Assembly: GCA_030706735.1 (NCBI GenBank)
Contig: JAUZNZ010000016.1
Coordinates: 1 to 64,000, forward strand
DNA length: 64,000 bases
Direction: 5' to 3'
From: Bacteroidota bacterium
GTDB taxonomy: Bacteria > Bacteroidota > Bacteroidia > Chitinophagales > Chitinophagaceae
Below are positions 19,101 to 26,809 of this stretch, in pieces. The position numbers and the translations under genes were made by a program. Position 1 is the stretch's first letter. The number at the start of each line of letters is the position of its first letter. A model generated the notes under the pieces. It was not told the DNA's origin. It saw only the letters and a program-made list of their open reading frames with translations, and did not search any database.

Positions 19101-19772
19101 TTCGGGGATGGCAGCCCGATATCCAATGACCCGAGCCCTGAACATGTCTATCCGAATACGGGCACCTATACCATTCACCTGACCGTGGTCGACACCACGA
19201 CCTGCAATAAGATCGACTCGACGCAGCGAACGATCACCGTCAGCGCCAAACCCACCTCGGGTTTTACCTTCGGGCCCGATCCGCCGGCAGCTAACACGCC
19301 GATCGTATTCTATAATGCCTCCTCCGGCGGGGTAAAGTATCAGTGGCTGTTCGGGGACGGTACGTCCGAATTCAAGACGACCGAGGATACGGCAAGACAT
19401 CTGTATAACCGGACTGATACGTTCCAGGCCTGCCTGGTCGTTTTCAACCAGTATGGCTGCACCGATACGCTGTGCCATCCGGTTCCGACGCTGATCAATC
19501 CGCTGCTGGACGTGCCCAATGCGTTTACACCCGGCCGTTTCGGCGAGAATGGCGTTATCCGGGTGATCGGATTCGGCATTACGCATATGATATTTCGTAT
19601 ATATAATCGATGGGGCGAGGTGGTATTCCAATCGGGAGACCCAAGCCAGGGATGGGACGGGACCTTTAAGGGGGCCCTGCAGCCGATGGACGTGTACAGC
19701 TATACCCTGGAGGCCGATTTTTCCAATGGCACCCACGTACATAAAAAAGGAGATATCACATTAATAAGGTAA
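16146..19772 (+). CDS. T9SS type B (gliding motility-associated) surface protein, paralogue 2
   Basis: 1208 residues, colinear with the preceding gene over its whole length: signal peptide, FVENKGQWDKRVDFRGEM module, SBBP-like repeats (SSFLGGKGEDAAF, GTGSADAIYGVQIDRLG), four PKD domains near residues 802, 897, 983 and 1067, and a CHU_C domain starting LLDVPNAFTPGRFG. The final KKGDITLIR is the same in both. The pair clearly arose by tandem duplication and has since diverged. The four-base ATGA overlap indicates translational coupling. A PorP/SprF-family protein lies 91 bases downstream, as is common for type B cargo. It is likely exported by T9SS to the cell surface; its ligand or substrate is unknown. 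Confidence 0.9.
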   Translation: MTPRTLISCLLLLSAVTRGAAQEVYSSMEFVENKGQWDKRVDFRGEMPAGAFFIQRQGFTVLLHNPDDLQRSNHGGAAGADISIIRGRTAAGASGAMVRSHAYRVSFIGANDQIRVIPDLPLPTYNNYFIGNDPSRWATHCQVYGGITYKDIYPNVDLRYYSDNGQLKYEFIVHPGGNVDQIAMKYEGMDKLSTKKNELLVSTSAGQVKELSPYSYQLDDSGRVNVRCRYVIQNGNTLKFRIDSYSPGATLIIDPTLVFCSFTGSKISNWGFTATPGPDGSFFAGGIVFGNGFPQTTGALETNYRGGEFDVGIMRFSSNGTNKLYSTYLGGNDSETPHSMVCDLLGNLVVLGRTYSSDFPFKTFAGSATGGADMFIAKLNSSGTALIGCLRVGGSGNDCVNIEDQLRNNNEHAETLIRNYGDDSRSEVILDGASNIFVAASTQSSKDFPIVGNVFQPVFGGGTQDGVVLKIDPNCDSLIWSSFLGGKGEDAAFVIKPDPVTGDLYVAGATTSIDFPGNMSHVIQNGYQGGTCDGFITRISADGRTQKSSSYLGTGSADAIYGVQIDRLGFPYVMGTTNGTWPVINAGYVDAGAKQFVAKLQPDLSGFIYSTTFGKSSPMPNISPVAFLVDRCQNVYVSGWGGWIFQRSDPYGLSGTLGMRTTRDAIKISTDNRDFYFIVLKKDVTDILYGTFYGQDDNANSISEHVDGGTSRYDQNGIIYQAICANCNGKATRPFPTTAGAWATTNGTGSNGCNLAALKIAFNFAGVSAGLKASVNGRDNDTSGCVSLDALLQDTVRNAKSYIWSFGDGSPDTSTKSYSVNHTYPNTGVYTVRLIAIDSSSCNLSDTTYRHLIARNDKAPLDFAYAKPPGAPCTSMDYIFTNLSTAPPGKPFGNASFVWNFGDGTGPGAPVGLVNVPHTFANAGTYKVSLILVDTNYCNYPDTDTKVLRISPLVKAQFETPAAGCAPYTAEFNNTSLAGLQFFWNFGDGSPISNDPSPEHVYPNTGTYTIHLTVVDTTTCNKIDSTQRTITVSAKPTSGFTFGPDPPAANTPIVFYNASSGGVKYQWLFGDGTSEFKTTEDTARHLYNRTDTFQACLVVFNQYGCTDTLCHPVPTLINPLLDVPNAFTPGRFGENGVIRVIGFGITHMIFRIYNRWGEVVFQSGDPSQGWDGTFKGALQPMDVYSYTLEADFSNGTHVHKKGDITLIR

Positions 19773-19827
19773 CTTGTAAAAGGTACCTTAAGACAACCAA
19801 AATCGGGCAGATCACGTTTATAGAGAG

Positions 19828-19845
19828 GGCCGCCGTCCGGCGGCC
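19828..19845. other. GC-rich hairpin ahead of the PorP/SprF gene
   Basis: ggccgcc (19828-19834) pairs with ggcggcc (19839-19845) around gtcc. There is no T-run, so it is not a classic terminator. It sits in the 91-base gap between the type B paralogue and porP and could act as an RNA stability or processing element within one transcript. Confidence 0.45.
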
Positions 19846-19863
19846 GGCCGTGAACCGAAAAAG

Positions 19864-20916
19864 ATGAGGAGAGAGAAAAAAATAGCATTCCTGGCGTCTT
19901 TCCTGACTATTTTCCTGACGCAATCCGTATTCCGCGCGAATGCGCAGGACCTGCATTTTTCGCAATGGTTCAATTCCCCGCTGACGACGAACCCGGCCAA
20001 CACCGGCTTCATACCCGACGCCGACTATCGGTTCGGCGCCAACTTCCGCGACCAGTGGTCCGCCATCATGGCCGTGCCTTACCGCACCATGAGCATTTGG
20101 GGCGATGCCCAGGTATTCCGCAATCGCATCGACAATGGCTGGCTCGGCCTGGGCGGGGTGATCCTCCGCGACGACGCGGGCTCCGGCACGCTGACCTCCA
20201 CGCAGGTCTATGGCTCGATCGCCTATCACCAGATGGTGGGATACGCCAGCCTGATCACGGCCGGCTTCAATGTCGGGCTGGTCAACAAACGGATCAATAC
20301 GACCAATCTGAAATTCCCCGACCAGTTCGACGGAAAGTTTTTCAACACCCAGTTACCGACCAGCGTGGTCATCGACCAGCCGAGCGATAGTTATTTCGAC
20401 ATGCAGGTCGGCCTCAATTATGCCTATTTCCCGAACAACAGAACCTATATGAACGCCGGTTTTTCCGTGCAGCACGTCAACCAGGCCCGGGAATCTTTTT
20501 TTTCCACCGATCCGGCCGGATACAACAGCCGCATCTCTCCCCGCTACATTGGTTTCGTCAACGGCAGTTTCAAGGCCAGCGATCAGGTGATCGTCAACCC
20601 CATGGGCTACTATACCAATATGGCCGGCGCCAGCGAGGCGGTATTCGGGATGAATGCCCAATACGACCTCCAGGATAACGGTGATCAGCAGGTGATCGGC
20701 GGTCTTTATTTCCGTGTCGGCGATGCGATCATCCCGATGATCGGTTTTGTATATAAAAATATCCGGCTTACGTTTACCTACGACGTGACGACTTCTTCCC
20801 TCGGTCACTATGACGGCGGTTTTGGCGCCTGGGAGTTCTCCCTCATCAGCCAGGGCGACTACAGCGAATACAATGGCAACAAGCGTCAATCGCTTTGTCC
20901 GACCTTTAAGCAATGA
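19864..20916 (+). CDS. PorP/SprF family type IX secretion system membrane protein
   Basis: 350 residues with an N-terminal signal peptide ending near RANAQ. The mature start is the PorP/SprF hallmark DLHFSQWFNSPLTTNPANTG, followed by FRDQWSAI and an amphipathic beta-strand pattern to the C-terminus, consistent with an outer-membrane barrel. PorP/SprF proteins bind the C-terminal domain of specific type B substrates and help deliver or anchor them. The position directly after two type B proteins suggests it is their dedicated partner; that pairing is inference. Confidence 0.92.
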   Translation: MRREKKIAFLASFLTIFLTQSVFRANAQDLHFSQWFNSPLTTNPANTGFIPDADYRFGANFRDQWSAIMAVPYRTMSIWGDAQVFRNRIDNGWLGLGGVILRDDAGSGTLTSTQVYGSIAYHQMVGYASLITAGFNVGLVNKRINTTNLKFPDQFDGKFFNTQLPTSVVIDQPSDSYFDMQVGLNYAYFPNNRTYMNAGFSVQHVNQARESFFSTDPAGYNSRISPRYIGFVNGSFKASDQVIVNPMGYYTNMAGASEAVFGMNAQYDLQDNGDQQVIGGLYFRVGDAIIPMIGFVYKNIRLTFTYDVTTSSLGHYDGGFGAWEFSLISQGDYSEYNGNKRQSLCPTFKQ

Positions 20917-20978
20917 TTACCGCAATGATTACCGGGAAATTCCCTGATTTTATCTGATTTTTGCGCAAAATCTAAGGC

Positions 20979-22394
20979 ATGCAGACAGCCCGACGCAACC
21001 TCGTCGATGCGGAACTCGTACAACAATTCAGGCAGATCGTCGGAGAGGCCCATGTGCTCCTGGATACCACGTCATTAGATGCCTATGGTCATGACGAGAC
21101 CGAGGAATTGCATTACCGGCCTGAGCTGGTCCTCAAACCGCGAAGCGCCGAAGAGATCGCCGCCGTCATGCGGATCTGCAATGAGCGCAGGATCCCTGTC
21201 ACCCCTCGTGGCGCGGGCACCGGGCTCAGCGGTGGGGCGCTTCCGCAGTTGGGCGGCGTATTGATCTCGATGGAGCGAATGAATACGATCCTTCGGATCG
21301 ATGAGGCCAATCTACAGGTAATGACCGAGCCCGGCGTGATCACCGAGGTATTGCAGGACGCGGTCAGGCAGAAGGGCCTGTTCTATCCTCCCGATCCAAG
21401 CAGCCGGGGGTCTTGTTTCATCGGCGGCAATATCGCCGAAAACAGCGGCGGGCCCAAGGCCGTGAAATATGGCGTGGTAAGGGACTATGTGCTGAACCTG
21501 GAACTGGTGCTCCCCACCGGGGAGATCATCTGGACGGGGGCCAATGTATTAAAGAACAGCACCGGCTATAACCTGACCCAACTGGTCGTAGGCAGCGAAG
21601 GAACACTCGGCATCGTCACGAAGATCGTATTGAAATTGATCCCGCTGCCGAAATTCGACCTCCTGCTCCTTGCGCCGTTTTCGTCGCTGGAGAAGGCGGG
21701 GGAGGCCGTGGGGGCCATTTTCCGTGCCGGCCATGTACCCAGCGGGCTCGAGCTCGTAGAGATCGATGCATTGCGTATCAGCAGCCGGTTCACGGACAGC
21801 GTGCTGCCATTATCCGGGGATATCGAAGCGCACCTCCTCGTGGAGGTCGATGGCAGTCACATGGAGGCCCTGCTTGCGGAGATCGAAGCCATCGCCGCCC
21901 TGCTGACGGAACATGGTGCGGGAGACGTGTTCTTTGCGGACGATGCGCAGCAGAAGGCCGAACTGTGGAAGCTGAGACGGCGGGTAGCCGAAGCCGTAAA
22001 GACCGAAGGGTATACCATCGAGGAAGATACCGTCGTACCCAGGGCCGCGCTGCCGGCGCTGATCCGCGGCGTCAGGCAGTTGGGGAATCAATACGGGTTC
22101 CATGCGGTATGTTACGGCCATGCCGGGGACGGCAATCTGCACATCCGGATCCGCAAGGAAGGCGTGTCGAACAGCCAGGATGATCCGGAGGTCATTGCGG
22201 CATTGCGCGCGCTGTTCATGCTGGTACGCGACCTTGGCGGCACGATCAGCGGGGAACATGGCATCGGCCTGATCCAGAAAGGCTATCTCGACATCGTGTT
22301 CAGCGAAGTGCAGCTGAACCTGATGCGTTCGATCAAAAAGGCATTCGATCCTAACAATATTTTAAATGCCGGGAAGATATTCGATCAGGCCTGA
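20979..22394 (+). CDS. FAD-binding oxidase, GlcD / D-lactate dehydrogenase type
   Basis: 471 residues. The N-terminal PCMH-type FAD domain includes VTPRGAGTGLSGGALP, PPDPSSRGSCFIGGNIAENSG and VVGSEGTLGIVTK. The C-terminal FAD-oxidase domain ends with CYGHAGDGNLHIRI and ISGEHGIGLIQKGY, the His-rich active-site loops of glycolate/D-lactate oxidases. It probably oxidises a 2-hydroxy acid to the 2-oxo acid and feeds electrons to an acceptor. No GlcE or GlcF partner lies nearby, so a stand-alone D-lactate or D-2-hydroxyglutarate type enzyme is more likely than glycolate oxidase. Confidence 0.9.
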   Translation: MQTARRNLVDAELVQQFRQIVGEAHVLLDTTSLDAYGHDETEELHYRPELVLKPRSAEEIAAVMRICNERRIPVTPRGAGTGLSGGALPQLGGVLISMERMNTILRIDEANLQVMTEPGVITEVLQDAVRQKGLFYPPDPSSRGSCFIGGNIAENSGGPKAVKYGVVRDYVLNLELVLPTGEIIWTGANVLKNSTGYNLTQLVVGSEGTLGIVTKIVLKLIPLPKFDLLLLAPFSSLEKAGEAVGAIFRAGHVPSGLELVEIDALRISSRFTDSVLPLSGDIEAHLLVEVDGSHMEALLAEIEAIAALLTEHGAGDVFFADDAQQKAELWKLRRRVAEAVKTEGYTIEEDTVVPRAALPALIRGVRQLGNQYGFHAVCYGHAGDGNLHIRIRKEGVSNSQDDPEVIAALRALFMLVRDLGGTISGEHGIGLIQKGYLDIVFSEVQLNLMRSIKKAFDPNNILNAGKIFDQA

Positions 22395-22398
22395 GCAG

Positions 22399-22406
22399 TA
22401 AGTTTG
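22399..22406 (+). promoter_or_regulatory. Candidate -7 element for the 22425 gene
   Basis: TAAGTTTG, an exact TAnnTTTG match, 18 bases upstream of the ATG at 22425. It immediately follows the stop codon of the FAD oxidase. Confidence 0.5.
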
Positions 22407-22424
22407 TAAATTAAAATCAAGACA

Positions 22425-23057
22425 ATGATAAGAAAGGTTTTGCTCGCAGCTTTTGTTTTCGCGATGGCCCTGCCCGGTGTGGCCCAGGAACACTCGCCGA
22501 ACAGGCTTAATACGTATAGCGATGCCGGGAGTGGCGGCGGCTTTTTGAAACAGAACCTCTTCCTTGGCGGGAGCATTAACCTGGAATTCAGCGGCTATGA
22601 TTTCAATGTCGGCGGTTCGCCGGAGATCGGTTATTCCCTGAACAACTGGCTCGATGTCGGTCTCCTGGCCAACCTGAATTATTCCTCCGAGCGCGCCGAT
22701 CCGGGCGGTTACTACAATCCCAATGTCCGCAGCCGGAGTTTCAATTATGGGCTGGGCGCTTTCGGCAGGGTCTATCCGCTCCCCTTTCTCTTCCTTGCCG
22801 TGCAACCCGAATACAATTGGATCGACTACAATCAAAAAGACATGAATTCCGGCATTACCTACACGGCCAGCACGCAGGCCACGAGCATGCTCCTGGGGAT
22901 CGGGTACGGCCAACGCGTCGTGGGACACGGCAGCTTTTATATCGCCTTGCTGTTCGATGCGCTCGAGGATAAAAACTCTCCGTACCGGGACTTCAATGGT
23001 GCGGCCTTGCCGATCCTGCGCGCAGGCTTCGATATTTATTTGCATCCCAGCCGGTAA
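22425..23057 (+). CDS. Putative outer-membrane beta-barrel protein
   Basis: 210 residues. Signal peptide MIRKVLLAAFVFAMALPGVAQ, then alternating hydrophobic/polar segments (FLGGSINLEFSGYDFNVGG, GYSLNNWLDVGLLANLNYSS, LGAFGRVYPLPFLFLAVQPE, ILRAGFDIYL), as in small eight-stranded barrels of Bacteroidota. No family-specific motif was recognised. It stands alone with its own -7 element and is convergent with the LOG gene, four bases apart. Function unknown. Confidence 0.75.
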   Translation: MIRKVLLAAFVFAMALPGVAQEHSPNRLNTYSDAGSGGGFLKQNLFLGGSINLEFSGYDFNVGGSPEIGYSLNNWLDVGLLANLNYSSERADPGGYYNPNVRSRSFNYGLGAFGRVYPLPFLFLAVQPEYNWIDYNQKDMNSGITYTASTQATSMLLGIGYGQRVVGHGSFYIALLFDALEDKNSPYRDFNGAALPILRAGFDIYLHPSR

Positions 23058-23061
23058 GGGG

Positions 23062-23601
23062 TCAGGAGAGTCGGTTGAACACCTCCACGGGCGTGTCGCA
23101 AAAGATCATGCGCTCTTCAAGCGAATCGTATAAAAAATTTTCCTTTTCCAGCCTGCGCATATGATGGCGGAGATGGTCGTAAAATCCGCCGGAGTTGAGG
23201 ATGTAAATTTTCTTGTCGTGGATCTTGAGCTGATTCCAGGTCAGCATTTCGAAGAACTCGTCGAGCGTTCCGAAACCGCCGGGCATAATGATCGCGGCGT
23301 CCGCCCGTTCGTACATCATCTTCTTCCGGACGTGCATGTCGGGCACCACAGCCAGCTCGGTGAGGCCCTTGTGCTGGTGTTCCCAGTTGACCAGCAATTC
23401 AGGGATCACTCCCATCACCGCACCCTCGCCGGCGAGCACTGCATCGGCCACGAGCCCCATCAACCCGGTGCTGCCTCCTCCATAGATGAGCTTTACGCCC
23501 AACGCGGCGATCAGCCTTCCCAGTTCTGAAGCATGTTTGGCAAAGAGCGGATCATTACCGGTTCGGGAGCCACAAAATACGGCGACGGCTTTTAAGGTCA
23601 T
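23062..23601 (-). CDS. LOG family protein (TIGR00730, small form)
   Basis: 179 residues. Rossmann-like lysine-decarboxylase-fold protein with AVFCGSRTGNDP at the N-terminus, IYGGGSTGLMG, and the diagnostic MPGGFGTLDEFFE motif that binds the nucleotide phosphate and catalyses N-glycosidic cleavage. Family members hydrolyse nucleoside 5'-monophosphates (cytokinin riboside monophosphates in plants; AMP-like substrates in bacteria). It is divergent from the symporter gene at 23658, whose other side carries a second, longer LOG protein. Confidence 0.92.
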   Translation of the reverse strand: MTLKAVAVFCGSRTGNDPLFAKHASELGRLIAALGVKLIYGGGSTGLMGLVADAVLAGEGAVMGVIPELLVNWEHQHKGLTELAVVPDMHVRKKMMYERADAAIIMPGGFGTLDEFFEMLTWNQLKIHDKKIYILNSGGFYDHLRHHMRRLEKENFLYDSLEERMIFCDTPVEVFNRLS

Positions 23602-23624
23602 AATGGTTAATCAAAATTAAAATT

Positions 23625-23632
23625 CAAAGATA
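23625..23632 (-). promoter_or_regulatory. Candidate -7 element for the leftward LOG gene
   Basis: The minus strand reads TATCTTTG, an exact TAnnTTTG match, 23 bases upstream of the ATG at 23601. A near match on the plus strand (TAATTTAG, 23646-23653) could serve the divergent symporter. Confidence 0.5.
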
Positions 23633-23657
23633 AGCCTGTATTCCCTAATTTAGGCGC

Positions 23658-25169
23658 ATGTCTTCCGTCCTCCTGTTCTCCTTTGTGATCGGGTACTTCC
23701 TTCTGTTACTGGGCGTGGCCTGGCGGACATCGCGTCATTCCAATAACGACTCCTTCTATATCGGCAACCGCAATTCCAACTGGATGCTTGTCGCCTTCGG
23801 CATGGTGGGCACGTCCTTGTCCGGCGTTACCTTCGTATCCGTTCCCGGCACGGTCGGCGATTTTTCGGGCGCGGGCTATAAGGCCTTCGGTTATTTCCAG
23901 GTGGTGATCGGTTACTGGATCGGCTATTTCGTGATCGCCTTCATTCTCTTGCCACTTTACTACCGGCTGCACCTGACCTCAATTTATAATTACCTCAAGA
24001 GCCGTTTCGGCGCGGTCGCCTACCGGACGGGATCGCTTTTTTTCATCATCTCGCGGACCGTTGGGGCCACCGCCCGGCTCTACCTCGTGATCAATGTCCT
24101 GCAGATCTTCATCCTGAAGGACCTCGGCGTACCCTTCGCCCTGACGAGCTTCGTCATCCTCCTGATGATCCTGCTCTATACGTTCGAAGGGGGCGTCAAG
24201 ACCATCGTATACACCGATACCCTGCAAACCACCTTCATGTTATTGGGCCTCGTGGTATGTATCATCTATATCCTGCAACACATGGGCCTTTCCTTCGGCG
24301 CGGCCTGGCACGCGCTGGATGAAAAAGGGTTCACCGGCCTCTTCAATACCGACCTTAACAGCAAGGGATTCTTTCTCAAACAGATCGTGGGCGGGATGTT
24401 CATTACGATCGCCATGACCGGACTGGATCAGGAAATGATGCAAAAGAATATCAGCGTCAGGAACCTGAAGGACTCTCAAAAGAACGTGCTCTCCTTCAGC
24501 GTCGTGATGGTGGCCGTGAATTTTCTCTTCCTGCTGCTGGGCGGCCTGCTCTATCTTTTTGTTTTGCATAATGGGGCGTCCTATCAGGGTCATGAGCTGT
24601 TGCTGGGCGGCAAAAATGTGATCGGGGACGACTTATTCCCGACCCTGGCCCTGCATTTTTTGCCGAAGGCCGTTTCGATCATCTTCGTGATCGGGCTGAT
24701 CTCCGCGCTGTTCCCGAGCGCCGATGGCGCATTGACCGCCCTGACGAGTTCGTTCTGCATCGACCTGCTCGATCTGCGGAACAGGGAGGGCATGACCGAA
24801 GCGCAAAAAAGGCGGGTGCGGCTGACGGTGCATACTAGTTTTGCCGTGGTCTTCCTGATCTGTATTATGATCTTCAAATGGATCGATAACAAATCGATCA
24901 TCGGGGTCATCCTCGACCTGGCGGGCTATACCTATGGACCGTTATTGGGTCTCTTCGCATTCGGCATTTTCACGCGGCGCGCCCTTCCGGACCGCTGGAC
25001 GATCACGGCCATCTGCCTGCTGGCGCCGACCGCAAGCGGTTTGATCAGCCACTATGCGGGAACTTGGTTTGGCGGGTTCCAGATCGGTATCGAACTCCTG
25101 CTCATCAATGGCATCCTGACCTACCTGGGCCTGCACGCCATTTCAAAAAAGCCGCTGCCTACAAACTAA
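23658..25169 (+). CDS. Sodium:solute symporter family protein
   Basis: 503 residues and about 13 predicted membrane helices (for example FSFVIGYFLLLLGVAWR, FGYFQVVIGYWIGYFVIAF, ILLMILLYTFEGGVKTIVYT). The LSGVTFVSVPG and TDTLQTTFMLLGL segments are typical of the SSS superfamily (SGLT/PutP fold). It cotransports a small solute with Na+ across the inner membrane. The substrate cannot be assigned from sequence; neighbouring LOG enzymes might hint at a nucleoside-related or sugar substrate, but that is weak inference. Confidence 0.92.
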   Translation: MSSVLLFSFVIGYFLLLLGVAWRTSRHSNNDSFYIGNRNSNWMLVAFGMVGTSLSGVTFVSVPGTVGDFSGAGYKAFGYFQVVIGYWIGYFVIAFILLPLYYRLHLTSIYNYLKSRFGAVAYRTGSLFFIISRTVGATARLYLVINVLQIFILKDLGVPFALTSFVILLMILLYTFEGGVKTIVYTDTLQTTFMLLGLVVCIIYILQHMGLSFGAAWHALDEKGFTGLFNTDLNSKGFFLKQIVGGMFITIAMTGLDQEMMQKNISVRNLKDSQKNVLSFSVVMVAVNFLFLLLGGLLYLFVLHNGASYQGHELLLGGKNVIGDDLFPTLALHFLPKAVSIIFVIGLISALFPSADGALTALTSSFCIDLLDLRNREGMTEAQKRRVRLTVHTSFAVVFLICIMIFKWIDNKSIIGVILDLAGYTYGPLLGLFAFGIFTRRALPDRWTITAICLLAPTASGLISHYAGTWFGGFQIGIELLLINGILTYLGLHAISKKPLPTN

Positions 25170-25220
25170 TTTTTCAAATCCTCCGTTATAGTTTTAGGTT
25201 CTCCCCCTAAACGGAACTCT

Positions 25221-25919
25221 ATGAACGATACGATCAGGATGTCAAAACAGCGCCGTTGGGCGGAAAGCAAGGCGCACTCCAGTTGGCAGATTTTCAAGAT
25301 CATGGCGGAATTTGTGGATGGATTCGAGGCATTGGCCAAATTAGGTCCATGCATTTCCATTTTCGGATCGGCGCGCACGCAACCGGGCAATGCCCACTAT
25401 GAATTGTCGGTGGAGATCGCGCAAAGGGTGGCCGAGGAGGGCTTCGGCATCATTTCGGGAGGCGGGCCCGGCATCATGGAAGCGGCCAATAAGGGGGCGC
25501 AACTCGGCGGAGGCAAGTCCGTGGGGTTGAATATCGAGCTGCCCTTCGAACAGCATGCCAATCCGTATATCGACCGCGACGCCAATCTCCACTTCGAATA
25601 CTTCTTTGTGCGAAAAGTGATGTTCACCAAATATTCGCAGGGCTTTGTCATGATGCCGGGGGGCTTCGGCACCATGGATGAATTCTTTGAAGTGGCGACC
25701 CTGATACAGACCGGCAAGATGTCGCAGGTTCCGCTGATCCTGGTGGACTCCACCTACTGGGGCGGCTTGCTCGAATGGATGAAGGAAACCATGCTGCGTC
25801 AGCATACCTATATTTCTCCGCATAACCTCGACTTGCTCAAGATCGCCGACTCGGCCGAAGAGGTCGTGGATCATCTTCTTGATTTTTATAGCAAGCATTC
25901 CCTGCAGCCGAATTTTTAG
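25221..25919 (+). CDS. LOG family protein (long form)
   Basis: 232 residues. An N-terminal helical extension (about 40 aa) precedes ISIFGSARTQPG, then GFGIISGGGPGIMEAANKGA and the signature MMPGGFGTMDEFFE. This is the longer LOG subclass and is clearly distinct from the 179-residue LOG protein 2 kb upstream. The expected reaction is release of ribose-5-phosphate from a nucleoside 5'-monophosphate. The leader contains a short inverted repeat (ttagg/cctaa, about 25190-25210). Confidence 0.92.
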   Translation: MNDTIRMSKQRRWAESKAHSSWQIFKIMAEFVDGFEALAKLGPCISIFGSARTQPGNAHYELSVEIAQRVAEEGFGIISGGGPGIMEAANKGAQLGGGKSVGLNIELPFEQHANPYIDRDANLHFEYFFVRKVMFTKYSQGFVMMPGGFGTMDEFFEVATLIQTGKMSQVPLILVDSTYWGGLLEWMKETMLRQHTYISPHNLDLLKIADSAEEVVDHLLDFYSKHSLQPNF

Positions 25920-25950
25920 GGTGGGTTTGGGCGACCCTTGTCATTCGATG

Positions 25951-25987
25951 GGCGACCATCCGGTTCAGCCGGCGACCATCCGGTTCA
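25951..25987. repeat. 20-bp-period direct duplication across the DUF72 stop codon
   Basis: ggcgaccatccggttca occurs at 25951-25967 and again at 25971-25987. The second copy is the last codons of the DUF72 gene; the first straddles its stop codon and the DNA just downstream, so a short tandem duplication occurred at the gene end. Confidence 0.85.
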
Positions 25988-26774
25988 AGGTCACCAGATC
26001 CCGTGGCGCATCCCCGAACATCGTGTTATTGAAATAAGCGTAGACGGTCTTGCCCTGCACTATACATTCGCGGATGAATTGCGCTTTGTCAGCCAAAAAC
26101 GGCTCGGCATAGCTGCCCTTATAATCCCCCGCCGGCCCATGAAAGCGCAGATAGACGAACGGCTCCCGGACAAAATTCCAGACCTCTTCCATCATGGGAC
26201 GATCGTGCCAGACCAGGGCCGCGCCATGGCCGGTCAGCAAGGAATGGATCCCCTCCGCATGCCAGCTTGGGTGACGAAGCTCCACGGCAAGTTCCCAGGG
26301 ATGGCCGGCGCCTGCAGGCGAAGGGCCAGGGGGTTCCGGCGCCGTTTGGGGCGGGTTAAGCGCCTGTATGGCGCGCAGTAGTTTGTCGAGCCGGCCGATC
26401 TGTGCGCCGCGCGTTCCGGCGGGCAATTGGATGAGCAGGGCGCCTCGTTTGTCGTTTAATTGATTCGCGATCGACATGAAACGCTCCACGTCTTCCATCC
26501 GGAAGGCAAGGTCTTTTGCATGGGTGATCTCTCGCCATATTTTTAATGTGAAGCGGAAGCCGGACGGGACCTCGCCAGCCCATTTGCGCAGGGTCGCCGG
26601 CAGCGGCAGCTTGTAAAAGCTGCTGTTGACCTCGAGGCTATTGAACTGCGAGGCGTAATAAGTCAGCCGGCTTCCGGATTGGAAGGCAACCGGGAACTCG
26701 CTCTTATTCTTTTCGATCAATTCGATATTGCTCGTGCCGCTGTAGTAAGGCCCGCCGCTGTAAGGAGAGGACAT
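25965..26774 (-). CDS. DUF72 domain-containing protein
   Basis: About 269 residues. The family signature is clear: YYSGTSNIELIEKNK near the start, YASQFNSLEVNSSFYKLP, and FRFTLKIWREITHAKDL, with VYLRFHG and VYAYFNNTMFGDAP near the end. DUF72 proteins have a TIM-barrel-like fold; their biochemical role is not settled. ATG 26774 was chosen because the domain begins almost immediately; an upstream ATG at 26801 is possible. It lies just downstream of the propeller lipoprotein on the same strand and may share its transcript. Confidence 0.9.
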   Translation of the reverse strand: MSSPYSGGPYYSGTSNIELIEKNKSEFPVAFQSGSRLTYYASQFNSLEVNSSFYKLPLPATLRKWAGEVPSGFRFTLKIWREITHAKDLAFRMEDVERFMSIANQLNDKRGALLIQLPAGTRGAQIGRLDKLLRAIQALNPPQTAPEPPGPSPAGAGHPWELAVELRHPSWHAEGIHSLLTGHGAALVWHDRPMMEEVWNFVREPFVYLRFHGPAGDYKGSYAEPFLADKAQFIRECIVQGKTVYAYFNNTMFGDAPRDLVTLNRMVAG

Positions 26775-26809
26775 TTTTTCCAGCACCCAAGATAAAATCA
26801 TGCCATGTC

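Noticed and set aside
12511-20916. Mobile element or genomic island around the tandem type B genes
   Set aside because: No transposase, integrase, terminal repeat or tRNA boundary is present, and base composition looks like that of the neighbours.
20934-20944. gggaaattccc palindrome after the first PorP/SprF gene, considered as a terminator
   Set aside because: The stem is only five base pairs with a one-base loop and only a weak T-rich tail; too weak to call.
23046-23075. Possible terminator between the convergent barrel-like protein and LOG genes
   Set aside because: Only four bases separate the stop codons and no inverted repeat of useful length is visible.
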